A stretch of 47,683 nt of DNA from Pseudomonadota bacterium (GTDB lineage Bacteria; Pseudomonadota; Gammaproteobacteria; Competibacterales; Competibacteraceae): the NCBI GenBank assembly GCA_030917925.1, contig JAUPTV010000112.1:1-47683 (forward strand). The letters are read 5' to 3'. Shown piece after piece: positions 1 through 6,916 of the stretch (position 1 is the stretch's first letter; the number at the start of each line of letters is the position of its first letter). Made by a program: the position numbers and the translations under genes. Under the pieces are notes generated by a model, which made no database searches, had not been told where the DNA came from, and worked only from the letters and a program-made list of their open reading frames with translations.

Positions 1-2678
1 AACGCCACTCGGTCGTGGTCGCCGCTGAATTTGTGTTTTGTGTAGGCGGCATCGACAGCGGCATCCAGCTTTTGATGGGCTTTGGTTAAGACCGGGGGCA
101 TGGTTAACGGGCCATACAGGTCGGCCAGGGAGGCTTCCGGGAACTGGGCACGAACGGCCAGTACGGTTTGCGCGGCGCGTTCAATCGCCTGCTTCTGCGC
201 GTCGGTCGGAGCCTGTGGCCAGGGGAAGTTGTTGTAAACAATCCCGGCAGAATACTGGTAGCGGCTTTCCAGTCGTCCGCAAACCGTTTTCATCCATCCC
301 ATGTGCAGGGTAGAGGATAAAATACCGAAGTTATAGATTGTTGCATCTGGAATTATTAACGTTGTTCCACTGGCGATAATGTCGGGGAAACAAAAACCAA
401 TAGGAATGTAATCCCGATTTTCCGATGATACTTTTGGGATCAATAAATATTGAACCGAAGGCTGCCTGATCTCACCAAATAAGCCGGGTGTTTTTGCCAG
501 CAATTTTGTTTGCAGCCGGTTACTGGATAGCCGGTATTGACGATTTGCTTCAATTCGTTGCAGAATTTCTGGAAAGTCGCGCAACTCGGAAGGATGACAA
601 TTAACCAGCCAAAGACAGTATCTTGGAATTCTGTTGATAAACTCGTCTCCACCCAGGTATTGCCTGATATAGCGCTCAGCTTTCGGGTATTTTTCCAATA
701 AACTGTTTTTTTCCTGCTCACTGATGATTAAGTTCCCTTTGTCGATGGGCATATTGCCATAATTTATTTCAGGGATACTATTATTTAATGGGCGGGATCG
801 CTGACTAATAAAAAGGGTTGGCGCATCAATTAAATAGGGGTTAATAACGGTCGCTTTGATTTCCTGTGGTTCAGCGTTAGGCGTTTCATAATCAAACAAG
901 CGTTTGTCCGGCGTGTCCTGCACGGCAAAACCGATGATGACGCAATGCACTGCCGCCTTGCCCCGCGCCTCGCTGGACCATTGAAAAGTGCGATGGGCGA
1001 AATGAATTTTCACGCCGCGTTTCAGCAAATCCGCCCACAGGACGCCGACCTGCTCGCCCTGGGTGATGGAATTGGTGGAGACAAAAGCGGCTTTCATCGC
1101 GGGCTGCTCAGCTAGATAATCCGCCGCCTTGCGATACCAGGCCGCGACATAATCCAGCACCCCGGCACTCGGCGTATCGGCAAAAATCCGCGTCATCTCC
1201 TGTTTTTGCGTAGCCGATTGCTCTTTTTTCCCCACAAACGGCGGATTGCCCAGAATGTAGCTCAGTTCCGTCGGCTTGACGATCTCCCGCCAGTCCAGGC
1301 ACAGCGCGTTGCCGTGAACCATCGTCGCAGATTTACGCAGCGGCAACCGCACAAAGTAGCGGCCAAATTCCTCCGACACCCGCAGATTCATCTGATGATC
1401 CATCAGCCATAGCGCCGTTTGGGCAATCTGCGCCGGAAATTCCTCCAGCTCGATGCCGTAAAACTGATCCACATCACAGAGAATCTGGAACTGCCCGATA
1501 TCCAGCGACGCGGTGTCCTGATCTTTATAGAGCGCCCGCAACACGTCCAATTCCAGTTTCCGCAACTCCCGATAGGCGATGACCAGAAAATTACCGCAGC
1601 CACAAGCGGGATCGAGGAATTTTAATTGCGCCAGCCGCTGATGAAACTCCGCCAGTCGTTTGGGCTGATGTTTGACTCGTTCAAACTCCGCTCGCCATTC
1701 ATCCAGAAACAGCGGCTTAATTAGCTTTAGGATATTCTTCTCCGAGGTGTAATGCGCCCCCAGATTCCGGCGGACCGTCGCATTCATCACCGATTGAAAC
1801 AGACTGCCGAAAATCGCTGGAGAGATCCGGCTCCAGTCCAGTGCGCAAGCATCCAGCAATAGTTGCCGCATCCCGGTATTAAACGCCGCGATAGGCAAGC
1901 GCTCTGCAAACAGCCGGCCATTCACATAGGGGAACGCCGCCAATTGCTCATCCAGCGTTTTCAAACGGCGTTCAACCGGCGTATCCAGCACTTGAAACAG
2001 ATCGGCCAGCCAGTACGCCAGATCCTGCCCATCGTCTGCCGTGCGCTGCTCAATCAAATCCTGAAACTGGCGGCGCTCGAAAATGCTGGTGTCCTCGGCA
2101 AACAGGCAAAACAGCAGGCGCACCAGATACACCTCCAACTCATGCCCGGCATAGCCAATGGTCTTGATCTGATCATGGAGTCGCCCCATCTGCTCTGCCG
2201 CCTGGATATTGACCGGGTCCTGCTCCTGAGCGACCGTGGTTTGATAGCCCGCGATGAAGCCGAATAACTGAACGTGCTGGTACAGCGCTTCCAGGGCAAA
2301 TTCGGACTGGGAACCGGCTTCCAGGTCATACAGCCGGAAGCGGGCAAAATCGGAGACGAGAATATAGCGTGGCAGATCGCGGTCCTTGATCCCCGGAAAG
2401 TAGTCTTTCGCCTGCGCAAAGGCCCGGTCCAGATTCTTGCCCCGCGATTTGTGTTCAATCAGCAGGATGCCGCGCCAAAGCAAGTCAATATAGCCGGTTT
2501 GACCGTCCCCCTTGTTGACCTTCGCCTCGAACGTCGCCACCCGCCGCCGCGACACGCCAAAGATCTGGAAAAACTCATCCCAGAAGGTTTTGGCTTCGGC
2601 GTGCTCGGAAGACTCGTCCAGCCAGCGCTGGGAAAAGTGCAGCGCACGGTCTTTAATCTCGTTCCAGGACAGGGGCAT
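1..2678 (-). CDS. MmeI-like type IIL restriction-modification enzyme, 3' end beyond window
   Basis: Open without a stop from ATG at 2678 to the window edge, giving 892 codons and no terminus. Such enzymes both methylate adenine in their target site and cut at a distance, in one polypeptide. The N-terminal nuclease shows D65, nine residues, then E75-H-K77 (motif ILLIEHK), the D-X9-EXK spacing of MmeI. The methyltransferase has motif I LDPACGCGNFL at 355-365 and motif IV NPPF at 478-481, the adenine-specific form. Near the end, LHMGWMKTVCGRLESRYQYS and the NNFPWP stretch are family hallmarks. The segment coding for about residues 615-780 (window 340-830) is clearly more AT-rich and falls where the target recognition domain should be. 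No strong Shine-Dalgarno site was seen. The glycosyltransferase-like gene lies 33 bases upstream on the same strand. The MmeI-family assignment is confident; the recognised site is unknown. Confidence 0.9.
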   Translation of the reverse strand, partial: MPLSWNEIKDRALHFSQRWLDESSEHAEAKTFWDEFFQIFGVSRRRVATFEAKVNKGDGQTGYIDLLWRGILLIEHKSRGKNLDRAFAQAKDYFPGIKDRDLPRYILVSDFARFRLYDLEAGSQSEFALEALYQHVQLFGFIAGYQTTVAQEQDPVNIQAAEQMGRLHDQIKTIGYAGHELEVYLVRLLFCLFAEDTSIFERRQFQDLIEQRTADDGQDLAYWLADLFQVLDTPVERRLKTLDEQLAAFPYVNGRLFAERLPIAAFNTGMRQLLLDACALDWSRISPAIFGSLFQSVMNATVRRNLGAHYTSEKNILKLIKPLFLDEWRAEFERVKHQPKRLAEFHQRLAQLKFLDPACGCGNFLVIAYRELRKLELDVLRALYKDQDTASLDIGQFQILCDVDQFYGIELEEFPAQIAQTALWLMDHQMNLRVSEEFGRYFVRLPLRKSATMVHGNALCLDWREIVKPTELSYILGNPPFVGKKEQSATQKQEMTRIFADTPSAGVLDYVAAWYRKAADYLAEQPAMKAAFVSTNSITQGEQVGVLWADLLKRGVKIHFAHRTFQWSSEARGKAAVHCVIIGFAVQDTPDKRLFDYETPNAEPQEIKATVINPYLIDAPTLFISQRSRPLNNSIPEINYGNMPIDKGNLIISEQEKNSLLEKYPKAERYIRQYLGGDEFINRIPRYCLWLVNCHPSELRDFPEILQRIEANRQYRLSSNRLQTKLLAKTPGLFGEIRQPSVQYLLIPKVSSENRDYIPIGFCFPDIIASGTTLIIPDATIYNFGILSSTLHMGWMKTVCGRLESRYQYSAGIVYNNFPWPQAPTDAQKQAIERAAQTVLAVRAQFPEASLADLYGPLTMPPVLTKAHQKLDAAVDAAYTKHKFSGDHDRVA

Positions 2679-2711
2679 AAGTTGATCGAATAGTGTAGGT
2701 TAATGGACGCC

Positions 2712-3791
2712 TCAAAGCCGCTCCAGCCAGTCCGCCGCTTCAGCAATTCCGGTCGGCGCAACGGGCGGTTTAGCGGGCTGGTTCAGTAATTCCTGCAACG
2801 CTTCGGCCAGGTCGCCGGTGGTCAATTGTTCGCGGCTGACCTTGACACCATGCCCCTGTTCCTGCAACCAGCGACTTAACCACGGTTCCTCCGGCCAATC
2901 GTCACGAGCCACATACAGCGTTCGGACGCCATTGCAAGCGGCTTCGGTAAACGCGCCATAACCGGGTTTGGTCAACAGCACGTCACAGGAACGGATGAGG
3001 TCCACCATCGGCAGATCCGCCAACCGTCCCCAGTTCGGCATATCCACCCGCGTAGTTTGCCAGGTCGGCGGCGTCAGCCAGCGCACACCTTGCAGCGTTG
3101 GCCACTCCTCCAGCGGTGGGCGCATGTCCACCCCGCCCAGCCCGATCAACACCAGTATCTCGTTCGCGGGCAAACCCAGCCGACGGTTGATCTCGGTCCG
3201 CCGCTGTTGACCGAGCGCCGCAATCGGGCCAATCGGTTGGGCGTTGTGCAGTTCCGGCATCGGCATGGACGGCGCGGGTTGCAGGAAGGCGACAGCGCTG
3301 TTGTAAGCGGCCAGCATCGGTGCGCGTAACGCTGCCAAATCCGGTTCATGCCGCCCATATCCAGCCAGAATATCCGCCCAGTTCAGCGAACACAGCGCCA
3401 GCGCCGGAATGTCCAACCGGGCGGCGGCGGCCAGGGTGAGATAGGGAATATCGGCCAACAGCCCATCCGGTGCAGCGTCCCGCAACAACGCTTCCTGCCA
3501 GGCTAGTCGCGCCGCCCAATCCGCATGGAACGCCCGGTAAGCCGCCAGACTTTCGGCCACCTTGGCCTCCAGCGCATCGACCATGACCATACCGAAATCG
3601 GCGGCTCCGGCCACGACCGTAAATTCGCTATCAATACGCTGACGCAATACCGCTTCCGGCAACGCGCTTTGCACGGTCAACCGCCCGGCAGGATGACGCC
3701 GCCGCCATTCATTCAGCACCGGCGCGACCTGCGCCAGATGACCAAAACCATGCTCGGACAGGGCTACATACAGATGAGAATGCGCATTCAT
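2712..3791 (-). CDS. GT-B-fold glycosyltransferase-like protein (MurG-like C-terminal half)
   Basis: 359 residues from ATG at 3791. A GTG four codons upstream (3803) is possible, but its GTGGA sequence is better read as a weak ribosome site for the ATG. The N-terminus (LYVALSEHGFGHLAQVAPVL) has the glycine/histidine turn of GT-B glycosyltransferases. The C-terminal half, with SCDVLLTKPGYGAFTEAA and the following ARDDWPEE, matches the nucleotide-sugar binding region of MurG/GT28-like enzymes. There is no signal peptide or membrane segment, so it is probably cytosolic and acts on a nucleotide sugar. The acceptor cannot be deduced. It precedes the restriction enzyme by 33 bases on the same strand, but nothing in the sequence links their functions. 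Confidence 0.7.
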   Translation of the reverse strand: MNAHSHLYVALSEHGFGHLAQVAPVLNEWRRRHPAGRLTVQSALPEAVLRQRIDSEFTVVAGAADFGMVMVDALEAKVAESLAAYRAFHADWAARLAWQEALLRDAAPDGLLADIPYLTLAAAARLDIPALALCSLNWADILAGYGRHEPDLAALRAPMLAAYNSAVAFLQPAPSMPMPELHNAQPIGPIAALGQQRRTEINRRLGLPANEILVLIGLGGVDMRPPLEEWPTLQGVRWLTPPTWQTTRVDMPNWGRLADLPMVDLIRSCDVLLTKPGYGAFTEAACNGVRTLYVARDDWPEEPWLSRWLQEQGHGVKVSREQLTTGDLAEALQELLNQPAKPPVAPTGIAEAADWLERL

Positions 3792-3818
3792 TGATTTTTC
3801 CACTGCGGCTTGATGGCT

Positions 3819-3917
3819 GGGGGGAGTAGTCCTGCTTTTGGTAGTGGTCTTTTGCTCATCCTATTATAAAAAATAGAATTTCCCTTACCAACCACTAGAT
3901 TTTGCAGGACTACCCCC
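3819..3917. repeat. MITE-like element with imperfect terminal inverted repeats
   Basis: Two ends of about 28 bases face each other. The left end reads GTAGTCCTGC then TTTTGG then TAGTGGT. The reverse complement of the right end reads GTAGTCCTGC then AAAATC then TAGTGGT. Both outer flanks run into G5-6/C5 tracts. The AT-rich centre holds CTATT...AATAG. Small size, no ORF and paired termini are what a miniature transposable element shows. The right-end sequence occurs again at 6695-6712. No clear target-site duplication was identified. Confidence 0.6.
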
Positions 3918-4004
3918 TGGCGGAGTTGAAAGCGATTGACGTAAGACAAACATGTACATTCGATTCAGTGAATAGCTGATAGCCACAGACCTATGAGCTA
4001 CGGT

Positions 4005-4026
4005 AGCCTATAAAAAAAAATAGGCT
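4005..4026. repeat. Stem-loop with an A8 loop
   Basis: AGCCTAT and ATAGGCT form a 7-bp inverted repeat around eight A residues. It lies between the MITE-like element and the start of the secreted-protein gene. A role is not evident: on the minus strand the loop would be a U-run, but there is no U-tract after the stem. The rest of 4027-4156 shows no gene. Confidence 0.4.
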
Positions 4027-4172
4027 TCCCAATTAACATCCATAGAGGTAATCAGTTGATTGCCTGCATTAGATGGACAATTAAGTTCTAACCATTATTA
4101 AGGAAGCTATAGGTGGGAGGTACGCGCTGCCCATTCTAATTTCGCTGTGTCGTGCTGGAGGAATAACTCTAT

Positions 4173-6524
4173 ATGAACATCAACTGCATTAAAATTAGTT
4201 GGCATCTGCTGGCTATAGCCATTCTAACGGTAGCCACCGCCATACCGGTATGGTCTGCGCCTGCGTGCAAGACGGTCGCAAAAATCACCCCGACGAGACA
4301 AAATGTTGATGCCGGACAGATGATCAGTGGCGTTTTTACTCCAACCCAAATCAAGCTGGATGGCACCAAGTCGCAGGACGTTGACGTTGACGCTAACCCT
4401 GGCTACCAGTGGGAACAGATAGATGGCCCGGAGGTGACGCTGAGTAACCTGAATGCCCCGACATTGATGATCACAGCACCGGAAGTGCCGCCAGGGGGGG
4501 CAACGTTGACCTTCCGGTTGACCGTGAAAGGTTGCAGCAATCCCGTTCAGACCGATTCAACAACAACCATCGTGAACGTAGCATACATCGAGCATAACCA
4601 GCCCCCGCTTGCATCAGCCACGGTAGACCCGGTCGAGGTGCATGAGGGTAATATCGTGACCTTGGATGGCAGTCCCTCCACAGACCCTGATGGCGATGTG
4701 CTGACGTACCAATGGGCGCAGGTCCTGAACCCTGACGGCATTGAAGTTACCCTACAGTCAGACCCTACAGGGGCCACTGCAACATTTACTGCCCCAGACG
4801 TTTACCCAAACGACGGTGTGTCTCTGACATTTATCCTGACGGTCTCGGATGGTTATTTGTCCAGCTCTACCCAAACGACGGTGACAGTTATATGGGTCAA
4901 CGACCCGCCGACAGCCCAGGTGATTTGCCCAACGGTCATTGATGAGTACCAACAGATCACCCTTGATGGTCGCCCATCGTCGGACCCCGATGACGGTATC
5001 ATCACACATACCTGGACTCAGACCCAGGGTTTGCCCAATGCAGATTTGTCTCAGGTTGATCTAACCGCCAGCGTCATCAGTTTTACCGCACCGCCATTAA
5101 CATCCACGTTCAACACCATGGCCTTCAGTCTAACCGTGACTGACGCGGGCGGACTCTCGGATTCCACCGCCTGCTCGGTTATTGTCAAGGATGTGACCCC
5201 CCCTACGATCTATGGTGCCACTGATCAAACCGCAGAAGCCACCTCCGCTGAGGGCGCGATAGTAGACTTTACAGTCACTGCCACCGACCGGGCCGATGGG
5301 GAGCGTGAAGTCGAATGCGACTTTCCATCGGGCCACCAGTTCGCACTCGGAAACACCCCAGTGACCTGTAGCGCCAGCGATGTTGCCGGTAATACCACGA
5401 CAGCCTCGTTCCAAGTGCGGGTGGTTGACACCACGCCGCCAGACACTCACATTGTAGACACACCAAAAAATCCAACCAATCAAACCACAGCAACCTTTAG
5501 CTTCACCGGGTCGGACCTCGTGACCGCTCCCGGAAAGTTAACCTTCCGGTGCCAGTTGGATGAAACTCCTGAGGCTCCCTGCTCGAATCCCGTCACCTAT
5601 AGCGATCAGCGTGAGGGTCAGCATACCCTGAAAGTGTGGGCTATTGATGAGGCAGGGAACCAGGCAAAAACCCCTGCAGAGTTTCCTTGGCAGGTGGACA
5701 CAACTCCACCCATCATCACGGCCACAGTCAGTCCCGAGCGTCCAGAGTCGGGGTGGTGGAATAGTACGAGTGGCGCACCGTCAGTTACATTTACTTGTAG
5801 CGATGCAGCCTCCGGTGTGGCCTCTTGTCCAGAGACCTATACCTTTGGCGAGGGTGCGCACCAAAGCCACAGCGACACCGCTACTGACCAAGCGGGCAAC
5901 AGCGCGACCGTCAATGTAAGCGCTATTGACGTTGACCTGACTCTGCCCATCATCGACTCCTGGACTAGCGAACCAGCCAAGGACAGTTCCTACTACTTCG
6001 GTTTCGTCCCTGTAGCCCCAACCTGTGTGGCCACAGACGCACTATCGGGTATCAAGGACTGCACCATCACAGGTTATGGGACGACCGTAGGTAGCCACAC
6101 ACTAAACGCTACAGCAGAGGATGTCGCCGGCAACCGCCAGAAGGTCGTTATCGGCACTTACACCGTGTTAGCTTGGACACTTCGCGGCTTTTACCCACCA
6201 GTAGATATGGATGGCGTCTGGAATTCTGTCAAGGGTGGCTCAACGGTACCGTTAAAGTTTAGGGTCTTCGCTGGGCCAACCGCGCTGACCGATGTTGCTG
6301 TCGTCGACCAGTTTACCGCCAAGAGCGTGATTTGCCCGGGGGCTTCCGCCACGACGGCCGATGTTGAATTCACGACCACCGGTGGCACCGTACTGCGCTA
6401 CGATGCAACGGCGGGTCAGTTCATTCAGAACTGGCAGACCCCCAAAAATCCTAACGCCTGCTACGAAGTAACCATGCAGACCGACGACGGATCACCGCTC
6501 ATCGCACGATTCAAGTTGAAATAA
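4173..6524 (+). CDS. Large secreted PKD/HYR/Ig-like repeat protein with C-terminal PxKF domain
   Basis: 783 residues, starting 11 bases after GGAGG at 4157-4161. Residues 1-29 form a Sec signal peptide (hydrophobic core LLAIAILTVATAIPV, then WSA). Three PKD/cadherin-like beta domains follow to about residue 345, each with an LDG-x-x-S-x-D-P-D type motif (LDGSPSTDPDGD, LDGRPSSDPDDG). A HYR-like domain begins at DVTPPTIYG and includes VTCSASDVAGNTT. Further Ig-like repeats start with DTTPP. The end, from GFYPPVDMDG with TVPLKFRVF, matches the PxKF domain. It is probably exported and adhesive or surface-associated; no catalytic motif was seen. The gene stands alone, flanked by copies of the same short repeat (3897-3914 and 6695-6712), which suggests insertion as a block. 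Confidence 0.85.
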   Translation: MNINCIKISWHLLAIAILTVATAIPVWSAPACKTVAKITPTRQNVDAGQMISGVFTPTQIKLDGTKSQDVDVDANPGYQWEQIDGPEVTLSNLNAPTLMITAPEVPPGGATLTFRLTVKGCSNPVQTDSTTTIVNVAYIEHNQPPLASATVDPVEVHEGNIVTLDGSPSTDPDGDVLTYQWAQVLNPDGIEVTLQSDPTGATATFTAPDVYPNDGVSLTFILTVSDGYLSSSTQTTVTVIWVNDPPTAQVICPTVIDEYQQITLDGRPSSDPDDGIITHTWTQTQGLPNADLSQVDLTASVISFTAPPLTSTFNTMAFSLTVTDAGGLSDSTACSVIVKDVTPPTIYGATDQTAEATSAEGAIVDFTVTATDRADGEREVECDFPSGHQFALGNTPVTCSASDVAGNTTTASFQVRVVDTTPPDTHIVDTPKNPTNQTTATFSFTGSDLVTAPGKLTFRCQLDETPEAPCSNPVTYSDQREGQHTLKVWAIDEAGNQAKTPAEFPWQVDTTPPIITATVSPERPESGWWNSTSGAPSVTFTCSDAASGVASCPETYTFGEGAHQSHSDTATDQAGNSATVNVSAIDVDLTLPIIDSWTSEPAKDSSYYFGFVPVAPTCVATDALSGIKDCTITGYGTTVGSHTLNATAEDVAGNRQKVVIGTYTVLAWTLRGFYPPVDMDGVWNSVKGGSTVPLKFRVFAGPTALTDVAVVDQFTAKSVICPGASATTADVEFTTTGGTVLRYDATAGQFIQNWQTPKNPNACYEVTMQTDDGSPLIARFKLK

Positions 6525-6534
6525 CAGACCAACC

Positions 6535-6554
6535 GGGGACTGGAAACAGTCCCC
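6535..6554. terminator. Perfect 8-bp hairpin with GAAA tetraloop after the secreted-protein gene
   Basis: GGGGACTG, GAAA, CAGTCCCC begins 11 bases after the stop codon. The stem is perfect and the loop is a stable GNRA tetraloop. No T-run follows on either strand, so it may stabilise the 3' end of the mRNA or act as a weak or factor-assisted terminator rather than a classical intrinsic one. Confidence 0.5.
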
Positions 6555-6694
6555 AAATTGAAGGTCAACGTCATCCGCTCAAACATGGGCTAAGGCCCGA
6601 ACTGCCCGCCGTTGTCCGCATACCCAATAAAGACAGCAATTCCTCTCCTTTCCTTGGAGATAGCGGATGATCATCGATACGCTGTTCGCCCACC

Positions 6695-6712
6695 AGATTT
6701 TGCAGGACTACC
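6695..6712. repeat. Second copy of the MITE terminal sequence
   Basis: AGATTTTGCAGGACTACC here is identical to 3897-3914, the right end of the MITE-like element, in the same orientation. The flanking bases differ. No opposing end was found nearby, so this may be a solo end or a decayed element. The surrounding stretch 6555-6786 contains no convincing gene. Confidence 0.55.
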
Positions 6713-6786
6713 GATGGCCGAAACCGGCAATCTTCGGCGGCTTGACCTTGCAATTCCAAATTGCCGGACTATGGTTTTTCATAATG

Positions 6787-6833
6787 TCAGCCACAGTCGG
6801 GGCGCGGTCGACCGCATCGAAGGCTGTGGCTGA
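6787..6833 (+). promoter_or_regulatory. Long stem-loop enclosing a 12-bp palindrome upstream of glgP
   Basis: TCAGCCACAG (6787-6796) pairs perfectly with CTGTGGCTGA (6824-6833). The 27-base interior contains the perfect palindrome GCGGTCGACCGC (6804-6815). It ends 20 bases before the first glgP ATG and 83 before the preferred one, so it could be a leader RNA structure or a protein-binding site controlling glycogen phosphorylase. No T-run follows, so a plain terminator is unlikely. Confidence 0.4.
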
Positions 6834-6916
6834 AGACTATTAAAGCGTTTCCGATGTCGTCCGGCCTGGCCGGATGTTGTCGATTCTTCAGCACCAGTAC
6901 TGCGGACTTTATCGAT

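Noticed and set aside
1-2761. Possible frameshifts in the first gene, suggested by several short frames on the minus strand
   Set aside because: Manual translation from 2678 to the edge is uninterrupted and keeps all motifs in one frame; the short frames are in other phases.
6667-6843. 58-residue ORF with GGAGA upstream between the secreted protein and glgP
   Set aside because: It runs through the repeated MITE-end sequence and the long stem-loop, shows no recognisable protein pattern, and has no supporting neighbour.
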